From Paramacrobiotus richtersi (taxonomy: Eukaryota; Tardigrada; Eutardigrada; Parachela; Macrobiotidae), in the NCBI GenBank assembly GCA_034698045.1, contig JAQGAU010000940.1:1-22521 (forward strand): 22,521 nucleotides of DNA, written 5' to 3'. A program made the position numbers and the translations under genes. The notes below the pieces were generated by a model. The model searched no databases and was not told the DNA's origin. It worked only from the letters and a program-made list of their open reading frames with translations. Of the stretch, positions 8,985 through 19,018 are shown piece after piece (the first letter of the stretch is position 1; each line of letters opens with the position of its first letter).

Positions 8985-9333
8985 CCGTTCGCTTTCGTAA
9001 CGATGTTTATCTTTGGCAGCCAGCTTTTCAAACTCTTGCTTGGTGTTCTGATCAGCGGTGGCCCATCGGCGTCCCAGTTCCTTGGCAGTGTCTCCGAGGC
9101 TGAGGTCGGGATTTGAGGCTTTTACACTATCGCGTTCCGCGGCACAAAACAGGAAGTAGGCGGATCTGCAGGAGATGGGTGAAGTTTAGAAACTTGGCAT
9201 AGAAAACGGTAGAAATGTATAAGAAATATTTAGACAAAATTAATTTCAAAGGAAAACTCCCTTACAGGTTTCGTTTGGGCGCAATCACTTCAGACTTCGT
9301 GCGTTTTCCCTTCTCGCCTGCAACTTTCGGCAT
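8985..9333 (-). CDS. Single HMG-box (HMGB/NHP6-like) DNA-bending protein, copy 2; last exon unresolved
   Basis: Exon 1 is 9333 to 9266: ATG, basic leader, APKRNL, donor GTAAGG. Exon 2 is 9165 to 8985, acceptor CTGCAG, donor GTAAGT. The split codon again joins CT+A. Together they give 83 residues: a leader of about 18 residues with KGKR, then a canonical HMG box (PKRNLSAYFLFCAAERDSV; NPDLSLGDTAKELGRRW; KQEFEKLAAKDKHRYESER). It matches the NHP6/HMGB box-B pattern better than copy 1 does (ASNPDLSLGD, YESER), so this is probably the more conserved copy. The C-terminal exon is uncertain. Candidate acceptors are CTGCAG (giving N-L-stop) or CCCAG followed directly by TGA; both end the protein within three residues. 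There is no acidic tail. It is expected to be a nuclear, non-sequence-specific DNA bender. Confidence 0.83.
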
Positions 9334-10122
9334 GGTGACGGCTTCAGCAAAAAATTCAGATTAATTTTCGGAAAGTATTTCTTGAGTTGACTTTAAAGGG
9401 CAAGGTTATAGGGGAATGAGTACCTTTCTCGGGCTTTCTCTGCTCTTGGAAATAGAAATCGGAAAATTTAATAGTACTGATGCAGTACAAAGCAACGGGA
9501 TTTTGATGCAAAATCCACGAAACAACTGCTTGGTTACCGTTACCTAGTACTCGTACCAACTGCCTCGTTGCTGACCTGTGCACAATGTTATGATAACTTC
9601 CTGTTATCGTTTTTGGCATGCTCCGAGCTGTTAGATATCAATTTTGTCGCAAAAATTTCGTTACCTTTGTTTAACTAAATTTATGCCAGTTACGCACGGC
9701 ATTCTGCCTGGTTTCCTTCCACATATTTCTGCAAATTTTACCGCATACCCTGACACGAGTCGCGATTGCATTCACGTGTTTTATGTGGCATGTTCGGGTA
9801 TCTTTCCTCTTTGCTGCATAATTGTCGGAAAGTTTTCGGTCAGTAAACGCGTTCTAACAGCACTAGTTTGCTCATATAAGTACTTCGTACATCAAACCGA
9901 TCCGAACCGAGCCTATTAGTGCAAGTTCACTGTCAACATCATTTCAAAATAAACAACACCAAAAAGTTCCATAGCCTCTCAGCAAATTTATGGACGAAAC
10001 ATATTTACATCGCTTCGCCCAAAATCCAAATGCACCACATCCCGTAAAACGGAAATATTTCCAGTCAGAAGAGAAAAATCCGCAAAGCAAAGCTCGATAA
10101 CCCTTTGCAAAGACAAGTATCT
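9334..10122. other. Gap: HMG unit edge and 3' flank block of BTB copy D
   Basis: HMG-unit homology fades at about 9465. No feature was seen from 9465 to 9640. From about 9700 to 10115 lies the flank shared with the other BTB units (TTCTGCAAATTTTACCGCAT, AAACGCGTTCTAACAGCACT, TACATCAAACCGATC, AAATCCGCAAAGCAAAGC). It is interrupted by the insertion that starts at about 10123. Short ORFs here are not convincing. Confidence 0.5.
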
Positions 10123-10686
10123 ACGGCACCGTAACATTTCGCCGCCGGACTTCTCGCCGCGGCACAGTTCGCCGCAGACATTTCGCCGAACTCGCCCCCG
10201 CCACCGGGACAACTGACCGCAATATATTTTCGGTTTTTTCGGCAGTGGACAGTGTTGTACCTGTAGTTTTGTGTCATGTATCTTAATTTTTATGCGATTT
10301 GTTTTGGCATCTACTACAACCCAGTCGAAATAATTGTAGTTTTGGAATTTGTATCGTGCCAACGATTTTACTGAACATTTGCCGTGTAAATAAACAACCG
10401 TAGTAACAACCAAACATTGTAAGTAATCGTAGCAAAACGTTTTAGATTGTTTTGGCATTTGTCGATAACTGTATAGCTGAGCGCTATTAGCACGGATAAT
10501 GTTGCAGTGTTTGGCAAATAAAGTACAGTACTGTACAAGGTGATGGTGCTCCATGGTTTACACGAATTATTAAGCGGCGAAACAGCCGCGACATATCGCC
10601 GCGATCCAAAAAAGAACCGAGCGGCGAAATGTCTCGGAGTGGAAGGTACCGCGGCGTAATGTCCCGTGGCAAAATGGCCGAGTGCG
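10123..10686. mobile_element. MITE-like insertion with imperfect terminal inverted repeats
   Basis: In copies A, B and C about 50-65 bases separate the conserved AATCCGCAAA from the BTB stop codon. In copy D more than 600 do. The extra DNA is flanked by a candidate six-base target duplication, GTATCT (10117-10122 and 10687-10692). The ends are imperfect inverted repeats of about 42 bases carrying CATTTCGCCGC / CGCCGCGG motifs (10123-10165 and 10645-10686). More CATTTCGCCG units occur inside, near 10135-10190 and 10565-10635. The centre is AT-rich with no transposase-like ORF, so the element is non-autonomous. Its superfamily was not determined. Confidence 0.65.
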
Positions 10687-10712
10687 GTATCTCGGCAGAT
10701 ATACAGATCTGT

Positions 10713-11726
10713 CTAAAAATCGCTAACATGTTCTCCTATGAATTTGGCAGCTGTGGTTTTCAACGAACCCAGTCCTCGCAAATCGGCCACATACAAATAT
10801 CGCGGGGCGTTCTTCGATGTGATATTTGCTGCCAGCGTCTCCTCGCAGGCCGAGCGTAAATCAGGAATTTCGTACTGGTCGGCAATATCCAGCACATCCT
10901 CCACGCTCTGATCGATATCCGGCAGCATACCCTTATACAGAAAGCTGAGCAGCGCATCAACCACATGTCCGTCGAAATTCTCCAAACGGCACACTCCGGA
11001 CGCTTTCTCCGTCATGTTAGTCGCGAACATATTGGCGAAAACTGGCGACCAAGCAGACAAAATGGTCCAATGAGACAAGAACTCTTTTCCATCGCGGGAA
11101 ATCAGCTTACAATCGGATGCGGTCCCATTTTGGTACAACGTGGCCATTCGCTGGTGCAGTAGATCGGCATGACGTTTGGTCAACGGATTATCGGGTGCGT
11201 GGCTTCGCTTGAAACGCTTATCAAGTGGAACAGCTTCTTCACGATGGCGTGCAGGAACTTTAATCCCCACGAACATACATTTGGCCAAATCCTCATGTAC
11301 ATGCAGCGGTGCGTAAGGGACACCGATATTGTCTAGCGCATCCACAATCCAGGTCAGATTGACATCTTCCACCAGCCACATGCGCAATGCGGATCCACGA
11401 AGCTTTGTCTTGCTGTCCATCAGGTCCTTGGGTTGAGCCATTCTGGAAAGTTTGGTGGCAATCGGCAGACTGGCACTGTCCTTCAACGGCATATACAGCA
11501 GACCATGGGTGAAGTCCATGTGGTAGGACTCCAACTGATTCACGCACACCCAGACTCCGGCGACAGGACGGATATATTTGTCGGGTGTAATGTACAAAGC
11601 CTTTTTATGCTGGCTGATTGTCACCATCTCATCCTTGCCCTGAAAATGGCCCACACCAAGGATGTGAATATTCAGCTTCAGAACAGAAGGAAACTCCTCT
11701 GCTTGAGGATATTGTTCTGTAGACAT
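10713..11726 (-). CDS. BTB/POZ protein with unrecognised N-terminal domain, copy D (intact)
   Basis: One exon encodes 337 residues from MSTEQYPQAEE. The N-terminal domain is residues 1 to about 165 (LKLNIHILGVGHFQGKDEMV; KALYITPDKYIRPVAGVWV; DFTHGLLYM; KDLMDSKTKLRGSALRMW; IVDALDNIGV). The basic linker is FKRSHAPDNPLTKRHADLL. The BTB/POZ fold is at about 187-290 (GTASDCKLISRDGKEFLSHW; WSPVFANMF; DALLSFLYKGMLPDID; VLDIADQYEIPDLRSACEE), followed by a BACK-like end. It contains the 29 residues that copy A lacks. Together with copy B it defines the normal length of this family. The usual BTB motif AHRTIL reads SHWTIL here. The MITE-like insertion begins only about 26 bases past the stop codon, so this gene's 3' UTR and poly(A) site are probably changed. 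Function is inferred only from the BTB fold: dimerisation and possible cullin-3 adaptor. Confidence 0.82.
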   Translation of the reverse strand: MSTEQYPQAEEFPSVLKLNIHILGVGHFQGKDEMVTISQHKKALYITPDKYIRPVAGVWVCVNQLESYHMDFTHGLLYMPLKDSASLPIATKLSRMAQPKDLMDSKTKLRGSALRMWLVEDVNLTWIVDALDNIGVPYAPLHVHEDLAKCMFVGIKVPARHREEAVPLDKRFKRSHAPDNPLTKRHADLLHQRMATLYQNGTASDCKLISRDGKEFLSHWTILSAWSPVFANMFATNMTEKASGVCRLENFDGHVVDALLSFLYKGMLPDIDQSVEDVLDIADQYEIPDLRSACEETLAANITSKNAPRYLYVADLRGLGSLKTTAAKFIGEHVSDF

Positions 11727-12060
11727 TGTGAAACCTGGCAGGAACCCTCAAATCAGAATGAGCGTACGTAAAACTCGGAAATTAGTAGAATGGGCATCGG
11801 ACATTTTCGAAAGGAAATTGCGAGAGGATAAGAAAGTAGCGTGTACAGCTCCGCGAATACTTAAGCAATCGTTGGTTTTACCAGGATCCATCATGTACTG
11901 TACTGGCCGTAATTTGTACCTCAAGCGGCTACTGTTGCGACAGGACAAACATTATAATTATTATGTATACATAATATACAGCGACAGTCTAGTACTACTT
12001 CTATTGTTAAATTCTCACACGTCAACGGCACGTATTTATACAATGACAATACTTTTAGTT
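11727..12060 (-). promoter_or_regulatory. Upstream region of BTB copy D with conserved element and TATA-like site
   Basis: The conserved element lies at about 11888-11945 (TTTGTACCTCAAGCGGCTAC, TGTTGCGACAGGA on the plus strand). Homology with copy B continues to about 12050 (TCTCACACGTCAACGGCACGT). A TATAAATA (minus strand) is at 12033-12040. An 18-bp perfect palindrome centred on TTATGTATACATAA spans 11959-11976 and is not shared with A or B. It is likely the promoter and leader of copy D. Confidence 0.4.
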
Positions 12061-13519
12061 ACTGGTGCGTGTTGTCCACAGACAACTATGTTATATTTCA
12101 TATATGTATAAAACTGTACGGAAATTTTTTACAGAAACTGGTACTTATACGTTGCAACAAAATTTATTGTTAGTGGTATAAAGGGCTTCGAAAGCATAAA
12201 AGAACTTTTCACCAATTACAGATCACATGCCTTTAAACGCGCACTTACTTTCGCACTCTATTTCCGATCCTATGGCAACTACCGGTACGAATTATATTAT
12301 TCGGTTATTCAAGACTAACGTTACTGTAGTCTGTAGGATACTAATTGTTGGCATTGCAAATACTATAAATACTACAAATAAATTCCGTAGGACACTAATA
12401 AATACTAGAAGAATGTGGATACTATAATACTTTAGAGCTAATTGTAGCTAATTGCGTAGTCGTATCTGCCACAGTTTTACAGAAATTCAATACAGATTCC
12501 TGTCGATCTTTCTCTAAATGTGCAATTAATTGTACAGAGGTTCACTGGAACGCTTTCTTAACAAACCAGACGCTATCAGTTTCCAGAAACCAATGCAGTA
12601 CCCCAAAGAAACAATTATTAATCAGTTACCAATTAAAGAAATCGGTAAAAGGTTGTTCCTAAGAACGTGAGAGAGTCGATCCATTTGTTCTTTGTTTCAG
12701 CAGTTATCGGTGAAAGTAATGCGTGGTAAGGTTAACTTGATTATCTAGCTACTGTCCCCTCGCGCGCTAACTGGGACAAGTTTTTTATTGGAAGTTTGAA
12801 CGCTTCTCTTTGCCGACATTGTAGTCCGGGGTATTGCCATTAAAGAAAGAACCAATTTAAACGGAATTTTGTTTTCTGCGTCCGGTTATTGCAGACGGCT
12901 GTTCCGAAACCATACGCACACGTAACAAGCTGCAACCGCTTAATACACACAATCAGTGTTCTTCGCCTGAAATGAGTACTTCATATGCGGGAGCGGCAAT
13001 ATTGTTTCCGGTCTTCCCTTTAAAGAGAAACAAACGAATGCTAAACATCCGACAACTAGTTTGAAGATTAGCAAACGTTAATTCTATAAAGTTAGTCATA
13101 ATGTTATTTCTTTGCGTTCACACAGTTAACAAGACTGTCGTTTCTAATTGAACACATAGCAAAATCAATGTGCACGATGTGTCCATACTGAAAAGTACGT
13201 ACTTTTTATATATGTTTTATATGTAGTTTTTCTACTTTTTATATTTCGGTACACTAATTTAGGCGAGACGCAAGTCTCCACCATAACATATATTTGCTCG
13301 CTGGGATCGTCATCTCTGACTAATTTCCTTGCATAAATTGTAAACAATGTGAAAAAACCAACACATGTATGCATAATTTCCCGCCTTAAACACCGAGCAT
13401 TTTACAGACGTTAACCCGTCTGCGCAATAAAAACTCCAAGCCGATACACTAACGAATTGATTGGCTATGCACAGAATGCATGAGACACACACACGTATAC
13501 ACGGCAGCGGCAAATTGGT
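12061..13519. other. AT-rich intergenic stretch without recognised features
   Basis: This lies between the BTB/HMG cluster and the ZP gene. Only short ORFs without recognisable domains occur. No tRNA, splice-linked exon chain or repeat unit was recognised. Confidence 0.5.
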
Positions 13520-13817
13520 TACGCATTGCTGCATAATGCAATGGCCCGCGGGCAGTTCTTAGACAGGCGGTACGCTACAGCGAACACTCGTCCATTAGGT
13601 TCCGCGCGACGGCCGTTGCAGTGTTGTGTGCGTTGCTCATTCAGTCCTTCCTCTTCGCTGCACTTTTCACAAACACCTACTGAAAGTTGCCGAATTACTA
13701 ATGCACGCGATGATGTGACCCTGTGTGAATATTACATCCGGGAGAATTTGTGATTTTCACAGCGGATTTTGTTGTCTTTCTCGGATTAACGCCGGACTGA
13801 CGCCCATTTTAACCAAG
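13520..13817 (+). promoter_or_regulatory. Candidate promoter and non-coding first exon of the ZP gene
   Basis: This is a local GC-richer patch. It has an initiator-like TCAGTCC near 13641 and a possible donor AAG|GTAAAA with the exon ending at 13817. The ZP start codon at 14208 follows a CAG acceptor directly (TTTACAG|ATG), so a non-coding upstream exon is needed, and this patch is the best candidate. An alternative donor, GAAG|GTAAAT, lies near 13886. This is inference only. Confidence 0.3.
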
Positions 13818-14207
13818 GTAAAAAAGCTTACCGTATGAACGTAGCTGTGTTCGTAAGGCTCGGAAATTTGGTTTTGTTGAGAAGGTAAATAAAACTGAAT
13901 TTCAGAAAATATTGCAAAATGTTTCAGTTTTCCTTAAAATCAAAATAATCGTTTTATCAGTGTTATTGATTTATAACTGTAAAAAATGCTGCCAAACCAT
14001 TTTTATGGGTATTATATTAATTATAACAAAATAATTTCCGTACTTCCTAACTGTTTCCCATGAAAAAAATATTTAGGAGAAGAAAGGACTTTTTTCAGTT
14101 TTTTCTTTACGTTAAGTGCGAATTTTTTTAACCGTTTTTTGCATTTTAATGCACAAAAATTCGAAAAAATTCTCGGTTATTTCATATTCTATTTTGTTCG
14201 TTTACAG

Positions 14208-17200
14208 ATGGAGCGGAGAATCTCTTCCTTGTGCCTTTTTTTCCTCACCATATTATGTGATTATTCCCAGTGTCTTTCGTCAAACGCATTACTGAATCCA
14301 GCAGGTAAGCCGTCTGACTAGCTTGTGTAACCGTTGTCTAAAAAAGGCATTTTTATGCGCGCTGAGTCACGCGTGACCAATTACGCGGCGAACGATCTTT
14401 GTGCGGTGTTTTATGGAGTTATTTTGCTCTAGTTGTACAAGTTCAATGCACCAATCGGCTGGTGTCCCTAACGCTCAAAACCGATGGGGAATTCAATGGA
14501 GTATTGTACGCTGGATTGCATAATAAGGAGTGCCGGATGTTGGGCAAGGGACAGAAACGGTTGGATTTCTCGCTGCCGGTGAAACAGTGCGGCATCGTCA
14601 CAATCAAATCACCGGTAAAGCGATCATACGATTAAATCATTTTTGAAATATTTGTAACGTAACCGCAGAGATTTATTTGCTGTACTTGCAGTTTTCGCTA
14701 AGGAAATATTTAATGAATTTATTTAATTAAATTACTTCACATACAGTTCATTTCCGGTTAAATTCTATGGGAATAAATGTACTTTTACAAGGTAATTGCT
14801 GAAAACAGCATCATACAAGAAGGTTGAGAGTGAAGAGTGTCGTAGTGTAATGGCTCATTTCCATCTAGATATCGTCGTGCACTTTACAATCTTGTGGCAA
14901 TATTATCGCTAACAGTATTTCCCCGTTTGTAAACCTTTTTCAGGATATTTTCGGAATACAATATTCTTTCATATAAGCATACTTAATGAACAATTTTTTG
15001 CAATTAAAATTATTTAAGTTATAATAACGCTGCATTGCATGCTCAAAATGCAGAAGAATGGATTAATGGAGGACGCGGTTGTTCTTAAAAATATTGTAAT
15101 AAAGTTAACGATATTGTCCGATCGAAAACGTGAACTGCATTAATTGCACCTACTTGAAAAGTTTTTGTCCATAGTTTTGTAATTTTTCACTTGTATTCAC
15201 CACTAATATGCATTATTGATAGGATAGGAACGTGAGGTTTGTTAAATCACAAAGATATAAAAAATAATAATTTAACATATATCCTGTATGACATTGTGTA
15301 CAGATACTTACTAATGTCAATGAAATGTCCGAATCTTTCGACCGTGAACTAGCTGCGCGTGATGCTTACTACCGAATGTCGTAGTATACAGGCACATACA
15401 TAGATGATGCATATTGCAGATCCGCTGCTGATTATAGAAACAATGCATTATGAGTTTGATTTATGTAACTGTAGACTGTTTGGGCAAACATTTTGAACAT
15501 GTTCATTTTTTGAAAATTAACATCCTCAGTATGCACCTTTGGTATTGTTTTCCATTGAATTAAGACACAAACGACCAGACAGAAAAACACAAGTTAACGC
15601 TCACAAACTAGACAGCGCACGTGTTTAATATAGACGCTTATCTGCATGCATATACGGTGGAGGAGCGATTCCTACACAACCGATATGTGCAAAAACGTTC
15701 CTACACTTAAAAAAACACTCTAGGTATACGAAAACTACACACAAAGTATCTAGAAAGATTTGTTGTACCGTTAAGCTACACACAATGTGATGTTCATGTT
15801 TCAGTCACTTCCATGTTCTTTGTCATGTTTGCATAATGTCATTATACGAAAATATTTTCATTTGCTCTGCTTTTCTTACAGTCTCCTGCATGTACTGATT
15901 AATACTTTTACGCAACACTTTGCTCTGCTATGCAAAACACCGCGTTTCTGTTGCAGACGGACGCCAATAAAGTCATCCACAAGATCCAAATCTACATCCA
16001 GCACCATCCGATGCTGCAGATGGAGAAGGATCAGCGCCTGATCGAGGAATGCACCGCATCGGCCGATCCATCCGCGGTTGGTGAGGGCATCATTGCCGAT
16101 GCCGCCAACAGCGTGGAAGTAGTCGCGCCGGCCTGGATGGAGATTGTCCGCGGTGCCCAGGCGGATGGACCCAAAATTCGCGGCCCGGTTGTGCTGGGAG
16201 AGACGATCAGCCTGCTGACCAAAGTGAATACCAAACGTAAGCCTTCCCAAGAAACTACGTATGTAATTGTGAAGTAGCATGTAATTTCAATGTAGTTAAC
16301 AAAAACTGGAACAGCGACGTTATGGCATCTGCAGGGAAAGATGCAAGCGACTACTGTAGTTTTACATTTAACTTGGAAAGTTGTGATGAAGCTACTTGCG
16401 CATAGCCATTTATTCAGTAAATTAACCGTTAAATTGAACCTTTCAAACTGCTTTTAATGTGTACCTTGTTAACAGATCGTAGCTGTTTTAATCTACAGTA
16501 AATATGAAGGTTATGTTATAGGAATATGAACCTAATAATCAGGTGCCTAATTAGTATGGGTACTTGTTCACTGGCTGTACTTATACAGTGATCAAAATCG
16601 GTTCGAGTTTTAAATGAGTCTGCTCGTGTTCTTGAACGGAGCACATGTATGGTGATGCAATCACCAAGTTTTTATAATGATGCCGATATATCATAGCGTT
16701 TTGTAATGCCCTCGGGGCAAATGTTCGTGAGAGCTACAAGTACCAAGTATTATTCTGCATGCCATAAAACGATTAATAAAACAAATTGCCGCTTGGCGCT
16801 AAACGCCGGTTTCCCGAAATGAACGTTTAATTAACCGTTCGTCAGTTACTAATTTTGCGCAAAATTACAGCCGGTCAGGATGCCATGGTGACTCGCTGTT
16901 TAGCCAGCGATGGAACGGAATCAGAACCCGAGAAATTAATCGACGATGATGGGTACAGCACAGTTTCTTTTCCCAGTTTTACATGCTTTGAATGACGGGT
17001 TCATTTCTAGATGTCCAACGGATAAGTCCATCGTACCAGCGTTTGCCAAGATCTCTACCACCACACCGGTGACATTATGGACCAAATTTCCCGCATTCAA
17101 GTTCCCCGACCGACAGCGACTGTATTTAACGTGTCAAGTTGTCGTTTGCGATGGCACCTGTCCGCAGGTATGAATAATTCATGCACACTTTTCAGCTCGG

Positions 17201-18160
17201 TGCACTTGTGTAACCGTTACCTCAATCACGCGCATAAATGATTGAACAAAGCGGCATGTTTATTCAAAATAATTTCTGTGGGTTGCTGCTTTTGTATCGC
17301 TTGATTCTACGGCGAGCTTCGAACAGAAAGAAAGGTGAATTCATTTCCACGTATCATAACGACCTTTTTGTATGTTGGCAGTGTTTGGTTTTAAGTTCGA
17401 ATGTCTTTTTAACAGTTTGGTTTTATATTACTGTGCGTTTGAATAGCCGAATGCTAAACCTTCCCGAATGAATCTTTGCTTTGAATGCTTTCGTTGCTTT
17501 GCATAACAAAAGCAGAAATCTAGAAATACAGCTGCTTTTTTGGTTCGATGGAATCTGTTTTTGACCTGCAAGGGCTTACAGAACTGTAGAGAATTTTGCA
17601 AGGTCTTTAAACATTTAAGAATGTCTGGTTAAAACTGACGCTGGATTAGCTCCGAAAAGTATTGAACTGACTATATTTTTGTATTTTAGCCGCGATGCTC
17701 GCGTAAAACACGTCAAAGCGTCAGTCCCTCCGACGGCTGGAAACCCGCCAATCAAGTGACCCAACTGGACGTGGCCAACTCCGTCCAGGTCGTCAATTCC
17801 GATCTAGAAGGTAAAGTCGAAGCGGACCCCTATGCACTGGAGGAAAAAGATGAAAATCGCATCTGTTGGCCGCTCAAGAACCTCATGACCGCCATCGGTA
17901 TCCTGGCCGCCATCTTGCTTATCGCTTTAATCTTAGCAGTCTGCTTCTGGTGGAGCCGGCGTCAACGACAACGCAAAAATGCGGACGACTCCTATGGAAC
18001 ACAGACGAACAGTCTGTATAATCCCAGCACGAATTACTACTACATGGACCAGTATGGGGACTCGCAGCAGTACTCGGGTGCTAACGGGCAGTCGGTTAAT
18101 GGCCGATCACAGACCGGGAGTCAACAGCCACCGAGGGTGTACCGGGATACGTCGCATTGA
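14208..18160 (+). CDS. Secreted/membrane-anchored ZP (zona pellucida) domain protein, six coding exons
   Basis: Exons are 14208-14304, 14433-14614, 15957-16236, 16871-16952, 17011-17167 and 17690-18160. All have GT-AG borders and the joins keep frame, giving 422 residues. Residues 1 to about 24 are a signal peptide (MERRISSLCLFFLTILC). The ZP-N half has four cysteines (VQC, ECR, QCG, EEC) with FNGVLYAG and the HKIQIYIQHHPMLQ strand. The ZP-C half includes GPVVLGETISLL, TRCLASDG, LIDDDGCPTDKSIVP, FPAFKFPD, LTCQVVVCDGTCPQPRC. SRKTR just after it fits a minimal furin site (R-x-x-R). A membrane helix is at about 331-354 (IGILAAILLIALILAVCFWW), then a polar, Tyr-rich tail of about 68 residues. ZP modules polymerise in extracellular matrix. 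In ecdysozoans such proteins shape apical matrix or cuticle, which is the likely role here. Cleavage at the basic site would free the module. Confidence 0.87.
14615..15956 (+). other. Intron 2 of the ZP gene (1.3 kb)
   Basis: An AT-rich intron between the ZP-N exons. I see no nested gene or recognisable repeat in it. The other long introns (16237-16870 and 17168-17689) are likewise empty. Introns 1 and 4 are 128 and 58 bases. Confidence 0.6.
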
Positions 18161-19018
18161 GTTGTTTTGTTGATTGGGTATAACTGGAATCTTGTATGTG
18201 CTAAATTGACCAAGTTGTTGCCAAATTTTGCCAAATGTTGTAGAAGCATGTAGCCAAAATTCGTATAAATGTCAGAAAGTTTGATACGTCCACGTGTTAC
18301 ACGTGGTGCCATTGCCTGCATTCATTTATAATAACGATATGTACTGCAGCTGTAACTAACATAAGACACAATGGTAAGCGAGTCTACGGAGCAAACTCGA
18401 AGCCGGAAATAGTGCAGAGATTTAATGCGACTTACGTACTGCAGAACCGGAAGATAATGCAAGAACAATAAAAACGTTTGTTGATCCGTATTGACGTACC
18501 AGTCAGACCTTCCTGCGCACATCTGAAATACAACCAACCAGACACAGTCGGCTCAGAGGATCTCTGGACTCTCGTTCTAATGCGGAAGAATCTCTTTACT
18601 TGGTAGCTCACAGCTACTACTTAGCTTCCGCAAGGAAGATCCTTTTTTCTTACAGAGGTCACCAAACACACACAAACTTCCGTCAACGCGTAATTTTAAT
18701 GCACACACACTTAACCAGAATTCCAAGCTCTCTTCTAATCACACTAAAACAACGATCACAGGAAGCTGACATTCTCATTACAACGCAGATTCTACAAGCA
18801 AACACACAGTTAACAACAACGAACAGAAACACGTTAAGTAAAGCCTGTCAATACGTAACACTCGTATAATGTGATACCAGACTAGCACATCAGTATGTAT
18901 GCATAGAACCCAGTCTCATGCAATTGTCAAGCGTACGCAAAACATTGTAATAAGAAAGTTTTAAATTGCTGTGGTGACAAGGATATATATGCAATTTGAA
19001 ACTTCCAGTGGATAGTCC
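18161..19018. other. 3' region between the convergent ZP and RidA-like genes
   Basis: The genes on either side converge here. The ZP 3' UTR probably ends after AATAAA at 18467-18472. A perfect 7-bp hairpin, CCACGTG-TTA-CACGTGG, lies at 18290-18306 and contains two CACGTG E-box hexamers. No coding region was recognised. Confidence 0.45.
18467..18472 (+). terminator. Candidate poly(A) signal of the ZP gene
   Basis: An AATAAA hexamer about 300 bases past the ZP stop codon and in the same orientation. It is the best-placed canonical hexamer I saw before the convergent gene. Confidence 0.4.

Noticed and set aside
9988-10554. 188-residue minus-strand ORF inside the insertion near BTB copy D
   Set aside because: It crosses the element border and the repeat motifs, with no domain-like sequence. 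It is a chance open frame.
13526-13753. Small protein gene before the ZP gene
   Set aside because: It has no domain or partner exon. The stretch is better explained as promoter and 5' UTR.
16946-17173. Continuous 75-residue ORF over ZP exon 5
   Set aside because: Its first part is the 58-base intron read in another frame. The spliced exon gives the conserved GCP and LTCQ motifs.
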